DNA of 64,000 nucleotides, taken from assembly GCA_963702055.1 (NCBI GenBank), contig OY969702.1:558001-622000 (forward strand), written 5' to 3'. Positions 1-8,338 of the stretch are shown piece by piece. The notes below the pieces were generated by a model, which was given only the letters and a program-made list of their open reading frames with translations, was not told the DNA's origin and did no database searches. Source of the stretch: CAWINX01 sp963702055 (lineage in GTDB: Bacteria > Actinomycetota > Thermoleophilia > Solirubrobacterales > 70-9). A program made the translations under genes and the position numbers. Positions within the stretch are counted from its first letter, which is position 1. Every line of letters begins with the position of its first letter.

Positions 1-113
1 GCAACTTCGAGGGACGGCAGGGCAAGGGTGGGAGGACCCACCTGGTCAGCCCGAAGATGGCGGCCGCCGCCGCGATCGAGGGACGTTTCGTCGACATCAG
101 GGAATGGAGCTGA
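1..113 (+). CDS. leuC: 3-isopropylmalate dehydratase large subunit, C-terminal end (partial)
   Basis: The window opens inside this gene. The frame starting at base 3 reads NFEGRQGKGGRTHLVSPKMA and ends VDIREWS before TGA at 111-113. The run from NFEGRQG to LVSPKMAAAAA is the conserved C-terminal end of LeuC/aconitase-family large subunits. It is followed directly by leuD, the small subunit of the same isomerase, so the two should be co-translated. Only about 36 codons are visible; the catalytic Fe-S part lies upstream of the window. Confidence 0.9.
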   Translation, partial: NFEGRQGKGGRTHLVSPKMAAAAAIEGRFVDIREWS

Positions 114-115
114 AG

Positions 116-679
116 ATGAGGCCGATCGACGTAATCGAAGGCAAGGTGTCGGTGCTCGATCGCGCCGACGTGGACACCGACCAGATCATCCCCAAGCAGT
201 TCCTCAAGCGGGTCGAGCGGACCGGCTTCGGCGAGTTCCTCTTCTACGACTGGATCCGCTCCGGGGAGATCAAGCTGGAGCCGAACCCGATCCTGGCCGC
301 GGGGCGCAACTTCGGCTGCGGCTCCTCGCGCGAGCACGCCCCCTGGGCGCTGCAGGACTTCGGCTTCGAGGCGATCGTCGCACCGTCCTTTGCCGACATC
401 TTCTACGTCAACTGCACGAAGATCGGCCTGCTGCCGGTGATCCTCGACGAGGCCCACTGCCGCGCCGTGGCCGAGGCCGGCGAGGCGCGGATCGACGTCG
501 ACGACGAGACCGTCACCTGCTCGGCCGGCGTCTTTGAATTCGAGGTCGAGCCGGACGTCAAACACCGGCTGTTGGGCGGACTCGACGACATCGGCATCAC
601 CCTTGAGAACGCCGCGGCGATCGACGCCTTCGAGGCTGCCGGTGGCGCCGAGCGCGGACCGGTGACGACCGCGCTCTGA
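116..679 (+). CDS. leuD: 3-isopropylmalate dehydratase small subunit
   Basis: The small subunit of isopropylmalate isomerase works with LeuC to convert 2- to 3-isopropylmalate in leucine synthesis; with CimA downstream the same enzyme may isomerise citramalate for isoleucine. The protein is 187 aa, near the usual length, with the family landmarks DVDTDQIIPKQFLKR and the swivel-domain loop GRNFGCGSSREHAPWAL. I chose ATG 116 (MRPIDVIEGK) because GGAG lies about 8 nt upstream; an in-frame ATG at 104 would overlap the leuC stop. The stop overlaps the start of the next gene (TGATG). Confidence 0.95.
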   Translation: MRPIDVIEGKVSVLDRADVDTDQIIPKQFLKRVERTGFGEFLFYDWIRSGEIKLEPNPILAAGRNFGCGSSREHAPWALQDFGFEAIVAPSFADIFYVNCTKIGLLPVILDEAHCRAVAEAGEARIDVDDETVTCSAGVFEFEVEPDVKHRLLGGLDDIGITLENAAAIDAFEAAGGAERGPVTTAL

Positions 680-1431
680 TGTCGACGCGGGACTGGGACG
701 CAAAGACCTACCAGCGGGTTTCCGTCCCGCACCAGGAGTGGGCGCAGTCGATCCTCGACCGGCTCGACTTGAGCGGAGACGAGGTCGTGCTCGACGCCGG
801 CTGCGGCAGCGGCCGGGTGACCGGGATGCTGATCGAGCGGTTGCCGCGCGGGCGCGTCGTCGCCGTCGACGGCTCGCCCTCGATGGTCGAGGCGGTCCGC
901 TCGGTCCTGCGCCCGGCGGACGAGGCGCAGATCGCCGACCTGGTCGAGCTTGAGCTCGAGGAGCCGGTGGACGTCGTCTTCTCCAGCGCCGTCTTCCACT
1001 GGGTCCTCGACCACGAAGCGCTCTTCCGCAGCCTGCGCCGGGCGTTGAAGCCGGGTGGTGTGCTGGCCGCCCAGTGCGGTGGCGCCGGCAACATCGAGAG
1101 CCTGCGGGGTGCCGGTGCGGAGGTCGCGTCCCGCGAGCCCTATTGCCGTCATCTGGAGGACTTCGAACAACCCTGGAACTACGCGGGGAGGGAGGAGACG
1201 ACGGAGAGGCTCGAGCGGGCAGGCTTCGGCGACGTCCGCTGTTGGTTGCAGCCATGGGACGTCTTCCCTCCGGAGCCGGCCGAGTTCGTGCGGACCGTCT
1301 GCCTCGGCCCCCAGCTCGACCGGCTGCCCGAAGAGCTGCGCTCCCCATTCGTCGCCGACGTGCTCGCCGAAGAGGACGAGCCCCTCTGCCTGCGCTACGT
1401 GCGGCTGAACATCGAGGCGCGCGCCGCGTAG
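679..1431 (+). CDS. SAM-dependent methyltransferase, trans-aconitate methyltransferase (Tam)-like
   Basis: A class I methyltransferase of 250 aa. The SAM-binding motif I is VLDAGCGSGRVTG (about residues 37-49), followed by the acidic strand VVAVDGSPSMVEA, then VVFSSAVFHWVLDHEALF and a post-motif RALKPGGVLAAQ. The FSSAVFHWV..H..LF block matches E. coli Tam-type enzymes, which methylate trans-aconitate; the yeast relative Tmt1 also methylates 3-isopropylmalate. The start overlaps the leuD stop and leuB follows 12 nt after, so it is embedded in the leucine operon. A role on a leucine-pathway carboxylic acid is inference from that position. Confidence 0.75.
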   Translation: MSTRDWDAKTYQRVSVPHQEWAQSILDRLDLSGDEVVLDAGCGSGRVTGMLIERLPRGRVVAVDGSPSMVEAVRSVLRPADEAQIADLVELELEEPVDVVFSSAVFHWVLDHEALFRSLRRALKPGGVLAAQCGGAGNIESLRGAGAEVASREPYCRHLEDFEQPWNYAGREETTERLERAGFGDVRCWLQPWDVFPPEPAEFVRTVCLGPQLDRLPEELRSPFVADVLAEEDEPLCLRYVRLNIEARAA

Positions 1432-1443
1432 AGTGCCGATCCG

Positions 1444-2553
1444 ATGACGAGCCCCCCTCGCATAGTCGTCTTGCCCGGTGACGGGATTGGGCCGGAGATC
1501 GTCGCTGCCGCGAAGCGGCTGCTGGAGGCGCTGGGAGAGTTTGAGTTCGACGAGCGGTTGCTCGGCGGCGCCTCGATCGACGCCCACGGCACCGCCCTCA
1601 CCGACGAGGTCCTCGAGGCCTGTCGCGCCTCCGACGCCGTCCTGCTCGGCGCGGTCGGCGGGCCGAAATGGGACACCACCGACCCCGATGCGCCGCGGCC
1701 CGAACAGGGCCTGCTCGGCCTGCGCAAGGGAATGGGGCTTTACGCGAACCTGCGGCCGGTGCGCCCCAGCCCGGCGCTGGTCGCCTCCAGTCCGCTGCGA
1801 CAGGAGCGGATCGCCGGGACCGACCTGCTCGTCGTCCGCGAGCTGACCGGCGGCATCTATTTCGGCGACAGCGGCCGCGACGGCGACACTGCCCACGACA
1901 CCTGCGAGTACTCGGCCGCCGAGATCGAGCGGATTGCCCGCGCCGGATTCGAGGCGGCGCGACGTCGCGCCGAGGGCTCCGGCCGCTCTCCTCGCGTCAC
2001 CTCCGTCGACAAGGCCAACGTGCTCGAGACCTCGCGGCTCTGGCGCGAGGTGGTGGGCCGGATCGCGCCGGACTACCCCGATGTCGCGCTCGACCACCTG
2101 TTGGTCGACAACGCCGCGATGCAGCTCGTCTCCCGCCCCGCCGACTTCGACGTGATCGTCACCGAGAACCTCTTCGGCGACATCCTCAGCGACGAGGCGG
2201 CGATGCTCACCGGCTCGCTGGGGATGCTGCCCTCGGCCAGTCTCGGCGCCGAGGGCGAGCCTGGCCTCTTCGAGCCCGTCCACGGCTCCGCCCCCGATAT
2301 CGCCGGCAGGGGGATCGCCAACCCGCTCGCCACCTTCCTCTCGGTCGCGATGCTGTTGCGCCACGGCCTCGACCGTCCCGACGAGGCGGCGGGCATAGAG
2401 GCCGCCGTCGACGCGGTGCTCGAGCGCGGGCTGCGCACCCCCGACCTGGCGAGCGGGACGCTGGCAACGCCGCCGATGGCTGACGTCCCACCCGAGGTCG
2501 AGGTAGGCACCGCCGAGATGACCGACGCGGTGTTGGCTGAGCTCGCCTCGTAA
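1444..2553 (+). CDS. leuB: 3-isopropylmalate dehydrogenase
   Basis: NAD-dependent oxidative decarboxylation of 3-isopropylmalate in leucine synthesis. The 369-aa protein has the family length. N-terminal VVLPGDGIGPEI, the substrate loop with LRKGMGLYANLRPVRP, the metal/substrate block VDNAAMQLVSRPADFDVIVTENLFGDILSDEAA and the NAD-site HGSAPDIAGRGIANP are all intact. It may also act on citramalate-derived methylmalate for isoleucine, given cimA in the same cluster. It is separated from the methyltransferase by 12 nt and from ilvE by 16 nt, consistent with one transcript. Confidence 0.96.
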   Translation: MTSPPRIVVLPGDGIGPEIVAAAKRLLEALGEFEFDERLLGGASIDAHGTALTDEVLEACRASDAVLLGAVGGPKWDTTDPDAPRPEQGLLGLRKGMGLYANLRPVRPSPALVASSPLRQERIAGTDLLVVRELTGGIYFGDSGRDGDTAHDTCEYSAAEIERIARAGFEAARRRAEGSGRSPRVTSVDKANVLETSRLWREVVGRIAPDYPDVALDHLLVDNAAMQLVSRPADFDVIVTENLFGDILSDEAAMLTGSLGMLPSASLGAEGEPGLFEPVHGSAPDIAGRGIANPLATFLSVAMLLRHGLDRPDEAAGIEAAVDAVLERGLRTPDLASGTLATPPMADVPPEVEVGTAEMTDAVLAELAS

Positions 2554-2569
2554 GGCATACTTCGCCTCC

Positions 2570-3520
2570 ATGGAGACGGCTGAATTCATCTGGCAGAACG
2601 GGGAGTTCGTCCCCTGGGCCGACGCCAAGATCCACGTGCTCAGCCACGGGCTGCACTACGGGACCGGCGTCTTTGAGGGAATTCGCTGCTACGAGACGGA
2701 GCGCGGCCCGGCGGTCTTCCGTCATCCCGAACACCTCCTGCGGCTCGAGAAGTCGGCCGAGCTCTACTACTTCGACCTTCCCTACTCGGCCGAGGAGCTG
2801 CGCGCCGCCACCCACGAGCTGATCCGCCGCAACGGGCTTCGGTCCTGCTACATCAGGCCACTCGCCTTCCGCGGCTACGGCGAGATGGGGCTGTTCGCGC
2901 AGAGCGCCCCGATCGACGTGATCATCGCCACCTGGCCCTGGGGCGCCTACCTCGGCGAGGAGGGCAAGAAGCACGGCATCCGCACCAAGGTCTCATCGTG
3001 GCGGACGATCTCCGGCGACAGCCTGATCCCGCACGCCAAGGCCTCCGGCCAGTACCTCAACTCGATCCTCGCCAAGACCGAGTCGGCGAACTCCGGCTAC
3101 GACGAGGCGATCCTCCTCGACCAGCATGGCTTCGTCTCGGAGGGCTCGGGTGAGAACGTCTTCCTGGTTCGCGACGGCGTCCTCTGCACGCCCCCGCACA
3201 CCGCGGCGATCCTCGACGGGATCACCCGCAACTCGGTGGTCCAGATCGCCCTCGACCTCGGCTACAAGGTGGAGGAGCGCGACATCGCCCGCGCCGAGCT
3301 CTACCTCGCCGACGAGATGTTCCTCACCGGCACCGCCGCCGAGCTCGTCCCGGTGCGCGAGGTCGACGACCACCCGCTCGGCGAGCCGGGCGAGATCACC
3401 CGCGTGATCCAGGCCAAGTTCGAGGACGCTCTGCACGGGCGGGCCGAGGAGTACCTCGAGTGGCTCGACTTCGTCGAGATCCCGGCCGGAGCGGACGAAC
3501 CGAGTAAGGTCGGTTCCTGA
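2570..3520 (+). CDS. ilvE: branched-chain amino acid aminotransferase
   Basis: PLP fold-type IV transaminase making Leu, Ile and Val from their 2-oxo acids. 316 aa. The N-terminus FIWQNGEFVPWADAKIHVLSH followed by GTGVFEGIRCYET is typical of IlvE. The PLP-lysine region is IPHAKASGQYLNSILAKTE (Lys near residue 155), and EGSGENVFLVRDGVL followed by GITRNSVVQIA is the cofactor-phosphate region. It ends the leu part of the operon; its stop overlaps an ATG that opens a 15-codon leader-like ORF before cimA. Confidence 0.95.
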   Translation: METAEFIWQNGEFVPWADAKIHVLSHGLHYGTGVFEGIRCYETERGPAVFRHPEHLLRLEKSAELYYFDLPYSAEELRAATHELIRRNGLRSCYIRPLAFRGYGEMGLFAQSAPIDVIIATWPWGAYLGEEGKKHGIRTKVSSWRTISGDSLIPHAKASGQYLNSILAKTESANSGYDEAILLDQHGFVSEGSGENVFLVRDGVLCTPPHTAAILDGITRNSVVQIALDLGYKVEERDIARAELYLADEMFLTGTAAELVPVREVDDHPLGEPGEITRVIQAKFEDALHGRAEEYLEWLDFVEIPAGADEPSKVGS

Positions 3521-3567
3521 TGCAGCTGCTTTTCGAGGCAATCGGGCGAATTACCTCAGCCGCCTAG
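3520..3567 (+). CDS. possible 15-codon leader peptide upstream of cimA
   Basis: An ATG overlapping the ilvE stop (TGATG) opens a short frame reading MQLLFEAIGRITSAA, ending at TAG 3565-3567. The stop lies inside a perfect 7-bp hairpin. The peptide holds two Leu and two Ile codons, which could allow attenuation by branched-chain amino acids, but the codons are not tandem runs. This is a weak candidate: the coupling and hairpin overlap are visible, the regulatory role is inference. Confidence 0.25.
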   Translation: MQLLFEAIGRITSAA

Positions 3568-3611
3568 CGGCTGGCGCGGCGCCGCCGTGCGGACGGGCCT
3601 TTGGCAGGCCC
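3557..3611 (+). promoter_or_regulatory. two hairpins between ilvE and cimA
   Basis: First hairpin: CAGCCGC (3557-3563), loop CTA, GCGGCTG (3567-3573). Second hairpin: GGGCCT (3595-3600), loop TTGGC, AGGCCC (3606-3611). Between them is a GC-rich palindromic stretch (GGCGCGGCGCCGCC). No U-run follows either stem, so neither is a standard intrinsic terminator. They could be an attenuator or an mRNA processing/stability site separating ilvE from cimA. Confidence 0.35.
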
Positions 3612-3643
3612 TCTCCCCGATCTCTCGAATCGAAAGGCATCAG

Positions 3644-5203
3644 ATGGACCAGGTAAAGCTCTACGACACCACCTTGCGGGACGGCATGGGGGGGCACGGC
3701 ATGTCGCTCTCCGTCGGCGAGAAACTGAAGGTCGTCGAGGCCCTCGATCACCTCGGGGTCCACTTCATCGAGGCGGGCTTCCCGAGCTCGAACCCCAAGG
3801 AGGCCGAGTTCTTCGAGCGCCTCGCCCCGGTCGCACTCGAGAGCTCGACGGTCGCCGCCTTCGGGATGACCAGGCGCCGGGACCGGGCCGCGTCCGAGGA
3901 CGAGTCGCTCGCAGTCCTCGTCGGCTCCTTCGCGCCGCTGATCTGCCTCGTCGGCAAGGCCTCCGGCTTCCAGGCCGAGAAGGTGATCCGCGTCACCCGC
4001 GAGGAGAACCTGGCGATGATCGCCGACTCCTTCGCCTTCTGCGTCGCCGAGGGCAAGCGGGCGTTCTTCGACGCCGAGCACTTCTTCGACGGCTATCGCG
4101 AAGACGCGGGCTACGCGCTCGAATGCGTGCGGGCGGCAGCCGACGCGGGGGTCGAAAACGTCACCCTCTGTGACACCAACGGCGGCAGCCTGCCCGGCTT
4201 CGTCGGCGAGGCAACTGCGGTTGTGGTCGAGGCGCTCGGCGACGGCGTCGAGGTCGGAATCCACACCCACAACGACGCCGAGTGCGCGGTCGCCAACAGC
4301 CTCGCCGCGGTTGAAGCGGGCGCGCGCTTGGTGCAGGGCTGCGTCAACGGCTACGGCGAGCGCTGCGGCAATGCCAATCTCGCCTCGATTCTGCCCGCGC
4401 TGCAGCTGAAGATGGGGTTCGACGTGGTCTCCGCCGAGCAGCTCGCCGGTCTCACCTCGGCCGCCCATTACCTCGACGAGCTCTGCAACATGACGGTCGA
4501 CCCCGACCAGCCGTACGTCGGGCGCAACGCCTTCGCCCACAAGGCCGGGATGCACGCCGCCGGCGTCGCCACCGACGCCAGTACCTTCGAGCACCTCGAC
4601 CCGGCGTGGGTCGGCAACGACCGCGAGATCCTCGCCTCCGAGCTCTCGGGCAAGGCGACGATCCGCTCGCAGGCGGAGAGGGCCGGTCTCGATCTCGACG
4701 ACGCGGCCGCGGAGCGCGCGGTCGAGCGCCTCAAGGAGCGCGAGCACCGCGGCTACCACTACGAGGCCGCGCCGGCGTCCTTCGAGTTGCTGCTGCGTCG
4801 CGAGGCGGGGGCCTACGAGCCCCTCTTCGATCTGGAGAGCTTTCGCGTCACCACCGAGAAGCGTGAGGACGGCCGCGTCGGAACCGAGGCGACGATCAAG
4901 GTCCTGGTCGATGGCGAGCGCTACGTCAAGGTCGCCGAGGGCAACGGGCCGGTCAACGCGCTCGACCGCGCCCTGCGCGCGGCGATCGTCGACCGCCACC
5001 CGCACCTCGCCGACATCGAGCTGACCAACTACAAGGTGAGGATCCTCGACGAGACCCACGGCACCGAGGCGGTCACCCGCGTCCTGCTCGACTCCTCCGA
5101 CGGCGAGCGGGAGTGGGGGACGATCGGCGTCTCCGAGAACATCATCGAGGCCTCCTGGGAGGCGCTGGTCGACTCGCTCGAGTATGCATTCCAGCCACGA
5201 TGA
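3644..5203 (+). CDS. cimA: (R)-citramalate synthase
   Basis: Condenses pyruvate and acetyl-CoA to citramalate, the threonine-independent entry to isoleucine. 519 aa. The TIM-barrel opens VKLYDTTLRDGMGGHGMSLS; metal and substrate residues lie in LCDTNGG, HTHNDAECAVANSLAA and GYGERCGNAN, followed by NAFAHKAGMH. The C-terminal regulatory domain resembles LeuA/CimA (TIKVLVDGERY, NGPVNALDRALR). The wording and length fit the CimA (TIGR00977-type) branch rather than LeuA. Start chosen at ATG 3644, with GAAAGG about 7 nt upstream; an upstream in-frame ATG at 3587 would run through the leader hairpins. Confidence 0.9.
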   Translation: MDQVKLYDTTLRDGMGGHGMSLSVGEKLKVVEALDHLGVHFIEAGFPSSNPKEAEFFERLAPVALESSTVAAFGMTRRRDRAASEDESLAVLVGSFAPLICLVGKASGFQAEKVIRVTREENLAMIADSFAFCVAEGKRAFFDAEHFFDGYREDAGYALECVRAAADAGVENVTLCDTNGGSLPGFVGEATAVVVEALGDGVEVGIHTHNDAECAVANSLAAVEAGARLVQGCVNGYGERCGNANLASILPALQLKMGFDVVSAEQLAGLTSAAHYLDELCNMTVDPDQPYVGRNAFAHKAGMHAAGVATDASTFEHLDPAWVGNDREILASELSGKATIRSQAERAGLDLDDAAAERAVERLKEREHRGYHYEAAPASFELLLRREAGAYEPLFDLESFRVTTEKREDGRVGTEATIKVLVDGERYVKVAEGNGPVNALDRALRAAIVDRHPHLADIELTNYKVRILDETHGTEAVTRVLLDSSDGEREWGTIGVSENIIEASWEALVDSLEYAFQPR

Positions 5204-6339
5204 GCGAGACCGTCGACACGATCCCGCTCGCCAGGCCTGAGATCGGCGAGCGCGAAGAGGAGCTGGCGCTCGAGGTGCTGCGCTCCGGGCTCCTCTCCCT
5301 GGGACCGATGCAGGAGCGCTTCGAGTCCGACTTCGCCTCCTGGCTGGGGACCGATGACGCGGTCGCCGTCTCCAGCGGCACCGCGGCGCTTCACCTCGGG
5401 GCGCGAGCGCTCGGCTGGGGCGCCGGCGACGAGGTCCTGACCAGCCCACTCAGCTTCGTCGCCTCCGCCAACTGCCTGCTCTACGAGGGCGCCCGGCCGG
5501 TCTTCTGCGACGTCGACCCGCGGACCCTCAACCTCGACCCCGCGGCGGCCGAAGCGGCGGTGGGGGGGAGGACGGCGGGGATCCTGCCGGTCCACATCTT
5601 CGGCTATCCGGCGGCGATGCCGGAGCTGGAGTCGCTCGCGTCCGCCCACGGCCTCGGCATCCTCGAGGACGCCTGCGAGGCGATCGGCGCGGTCGACTCC
5701 GAGGGCCGCCGAGTCGGAACCCGAGGCAACCTCGCCACCTTCGCCTTCTATGCCAACAAGCAGATGACCACGGGGGAGGGGGGAGTGATCGTCCCCTCGA
5801 GCCCCGAGGTCGCCGAGCGGCTGCGCTCGGAGAGAAACCAGGGCCGCGCGGTCGACATGGGCTGGCTCGACCACGGCGGGCTCGGCTTCAACTACCGGCT
5901 CACCGACCTCGCCTGCGCGCTCGGGGTCGCCCAGCTGGAGAAGCTCGACGCGATGCTTGAGCGCCGCTCGTGGGTCGCCGACCTCTACGCGGAGCGGCTC
6001 GCCGGGATCGAGGCGGTGGAGGCGCCGATCGCCGGGCACGGCGAGGAGCGCCGCAGCTGGTTCGTCTACGTCGTCCGCCTCGCCCCGGAGGTGGACCGTG
6101 ACGCGGTGATCGCCAGGCTCGCCGAACGCGGCGTCGCCGGCAAGGCATACCTGCCCTGCATCCACCTCTTCCCGCACCTACGCGAGTTGGGCTACCGCCC
6201 GGGTCAGTTCCCCGTCGCCGAGGAGGCCTCCGCCCGCTCCCTCGCCCTGCCCTTCTTCACTTCGATCACCGAGGCACAGGTCGCTCACGTCTGCGACGAG
6301 CTGGCGGCGGCGCTCGGGCAACCGGCTCGACAGGAATAA
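5200..6339 (+). CDS. DegT/DnrJ/EryC1-family PLP aminotransferase
   Basis: 379-aa fold-type I aminotransferase of the nucleotide-sugar class. The N-terminus IPLARPEIGEREEE and LSLGPMQERFE is typical, as are VAVSSGTAALHL, the PLP aspartate stretch GILEDACEAIGA and the Schiff-base lysine Lys187 in FYANKQMTTGEGG. The usual partner is a 3- or 4-keto-UDP/dTDP sugar, but no sugar-nucleotide genes are adjacent, so the substrate is unknown. The ATG overlaps the cimA stop (ATGA), so it is translationally coupled to the operon; an amino-acid-related role cannot be excluded. Confidence 0.85.
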   Translation: MSETVDTIPLARPEIGEREEELALEVLRSGLLSLGPMQERFESDFASWLGTDDAVAVSSGTAALHLGARALGWGAGDEVLTSPLSFVASANCLLYEGARPVFCDVDPRTLNLDPAAAEAAVGGRTAGILPVHIFGYPAAMPELESLASAHGLGILEDACEAIGAVDSEGRRVGTRGNLATFAFYANKQMTTGEGGVIVPSSPEVAERLRSERNQGRAVDMGWLDHGGLGFNYRLTDLACALGVAQLEKLDAMLERRSWVADLYAERLAGIEAVEAPIAGHGEERRSWFVYVVRLAPEVDRDAVIARLAERGVAGKAYLPCIHLFPHLRELGYRPGQFPVAEEASARSLALPFFTSITEAQVAHVCDELAAALGQPARQE

Positions 6340-6350
6340 TCGCTCACTCC

Positions 6351-7742
6351 ATGTCTCGCTTTCGCAAAGACCCCGACCCGCGCTTCTGGCGGCTCAACCG
6401 CTCGATCGAGTTCGACTGGCGCCTGGCGCCCTACGACATCGACCAGTCACAGGCCCATGCGCGCGGCCTGCGCGAGATCGGCGTCCTCGACGACGCGGAG
6501 CTGGAGAAGATCGATGCCGGATTGGAGCGGGTCCGCTCCCGGATGGGCGAGCACGGCTTCGAGTTCGACGAGGCCGACGAGGACATCCACATGGCGATCG
6601 AGCGGCTGCTCGGCGAAGAGATCGGCCCGCTCGCCGGCAAGCTGCACACCGGCCGCTCCCGCAACGACCAGGTCGCCACCGACGTGGCGATGGTGGTCCA
6701 GTCCCACTCCCTGCGGGCAATCGAGCTGGCCGGAGCGGCGATGGAGCGGCTGCTCGGCCTCGCCGAGCGCCATCGCGATTGGGCGATGCCCGGCTACACC
6801 CACCTCCAGCGCGCCCAGCCCGTCTACCTCGGGCACCACCTGCTCGCCTACTTCTGGATGCTCGGTCGCGATGTCCTACGGTTCCAGTTCGCGCTCGACA
6901 GCGCCGGCGTGATGCCGCTGGGCTCCGGCGCCCTGGCCGGCGTCAACTGGGAGATCGACCGTCGCGGCGTCGCCGACGACCTTGGCTTCGAGCACGTCAG
7001 CCCGAACTCGATCGACGGGGCGTCCAACCGTGACTTCGTCCTCGACTACCTGGCCGCCGCGTCGGCCTGTGCAATGCACCTCTCACGGCTCGGCTCCGAG
7101 ATCGTCATCTGGTCGAGCAGCGAGTTCGGTTTCTGCAAGCTCGACGAGTCGTTCTCCTCGGGCTCGAGCATCATGCCCCAGAAGGTCAATCCCGACTCCG
7201 CCGAGCTGCTGCGCGCCAAGAGCCCCCGGGTCGCCGCGGACTACGCCTCGGTCGTCGGGATGATGCACGCGCTGCCGCTCACCTACGGCAAGGACATGCA
7301 GGAGGACAAGGAGCCGCTGTTCGACGCGATCGACACGCTGGAGCTCTGCCTCGACGCGACCGCGGGGATGCTGGACGGAATCGAATTCGACCGCGAGCGA
7401 CTGGAGGCCGCCTCCGGCGACGAGATGCTGGCGGCCACGGAGATCGCCGACCTACTGGTCCGCAAGGGCGTGCCGTTTCGCGAGGCGCACGGGATCGTCG
7501 GCGGGCTGGTGCGCGACGCCGTCGCCGAGGGCAAGGCGCTCAGCGACTTCACCGAGGAGGAGCTGCGCGAGCGCTCCGAGCACCTCGACGGCTCCTACTA
7601 CGAGGTCCTGACTCGCTCCAGCTGGCTGGAGTCGAAGCGAATCGAAGGGGGCACGTCCTCCACCGCGCTCGCCGAGCAGATCGACCTGGCGCGCGAGACC
7701 CTCGGCGCCGTCAAGGCCCGGGTCCGCGAAGAGAGGGCTTGA
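6351..7742 (+). CDS. argH: argininosuccinate lyase
   Basis: Final step of arginine synthesis: argininosuccinate to arginine and fumarate. 463 aa, normal length. It contains the fumarase/aspartase signature SSGSSIMPQKVNPD (near residue 270), the substrate stretch KLHTGRSRNDQVATDV, MPGYTHLQRAQPV and SPNSIDGASNRDFVLDYL. No other arg genes are nearby. It is 11 nt after the DegT gene and overlaps mpg by 4 nt, so it is probably within the same long transcript. Confidence 0.95.
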   Translation: MSRFRKDPDPRFWRLNRSIEFDWRLAPYDIDQSQAHARGLREIGVLDDAELEKIDAGLERVRSRMGEHGFEFDEADEDIHMAIERLLGEEIGPLAGKLHTGRSRNDQVATDVAMVVQSHSLRAIELAGAAMERLLGLAERHRDWAMPGYTHLQRAQPVYLGHHLLAYFWMLGRDVLRFQFALDSAGVMPLGSGALAGVNWEIDRRGVADDLGFEHVSPNSIDGASNRDFVLDYLAAASACAMHLSRLGSEIVIWSSSEFGFCKLDESFSSGSSIMPQKVNPDSAELLRAKSPRVAADYASVVGMMHALPLTYGKDMQEDKEPLFDAIDTLELCLDATAGMLDGIEFDRERLEAASGDEMLAATEIADLLVRKGVPFREAHGIVGGLVRDAVAEGKALSDFTEEELRERSEHLDGSYYEVLTRSSWLESKRIEGGTSSTALAEQIDLARETLGAVKARVREERA

Positions 7743-8335
7743 GCGCCCCCGTCGCCATCGCCGAGGAACGGCTGCCGGTCGAGTTCTTCGATCGCTCCGT
7801 CCACGACGTGGCCCGCGAGCTCGTCGGCTGCCGGCTCTTCCACGAGGGGTACGGCGGAGTGATCGTCGAGACCGAGAGCTACGAACGAGACGACCCCGCC
7901 TGCCACGCCTACGCCGGCCTGACTCCGCGCACCGAGGTGCTGTTCGGGCCGCCCGGCCGCGCCTACGTCTACCTCTCGTACGGCATCCACAGCCTGCTCA
8001 ACGTGGTCGCCGAGCCCGACGGCAGCGCCGCGGCGGTGCTGATCCGGGCACTCGAGCCGACCGCGGGCCTGGCCGAGATGCGCGCGCGGCGCGGAGGGCG
8101 CGCCGACGCCGATCTCTGCTCCGGACCGGGCAAGCTGACCGAGGCGCTCGGGGTCGGCCTCGAGGCCAACGGCGCCGATATAGGCGCGAACCCCTTTCGC
8201 CTTCTCCCCCCGGTGGGGGAGTGGAACGGGGTCGAGGTCGTCACCGGGCCGCGAATCGGAATCACCAAAGCGACCGATCGCCCCTGGCGCTTTTGCGCGG
8301 CCGGCAACCCTCACGTGTCGCGCCCGCGAATCTAG
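7739..8335 (+). CDS. mpg: 3-methyladenine DNA glycosylase (AAG/MPG family)
   Basis: Base-excision repair glycosylase removing alkylated purines. 198 aa. Recognisable features are FFDRSVHDVARELVGCRL, GVIVETESYERDDPACHAY, TEVLFGPPGRAYVYLSYG and SGPGKLTEALG near the C-terminus. Translation starts at TTG 7739, overlapping the argH stop (TTGA). It reads convergently toward the PBP gene, with only 3 nt between the stops. Confidence 0.92.
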   Translation: MSAPVAIAEERLPVEFFDRSVHDVARELVGCRLFHEGYGGVIVETESYERDDPACHAYAGLTPRTEVLFGPPGRAYVYLSYGIHSLLNVVAEPDGSAAAVLIRALEPTAGLAEMRARRGGRADADLCSGPGKLTEALGVGLEANGADIGANPFRLLPPVGEWNGVEVVTGPRIGITKATDRPWRFCAAGNPHVSRPRI

Positions 8336-8338
8336 GGC

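Noticed and set aside
403..2628. Very long open frames on the strand opposite leuD-leuB (741 codons), and likewise opposite cimA (3551-5449), ispG/proS (36968-39659) and the FAD oxidase (42025-43761)
   Set aside because: They are antisense to well-supported genes, have Arg/Gly/Ala/Asp-skewed compositions and no recognisable domains. Long antisense frames are expected in high-GC DNA.
8205..8222. Small palindrome CTCCCC/GGGGAG inside mpg
   Set aside because: Short, without the long stem or shared sequence of the other palindromes; likely chance in GC-rich coding DNA.
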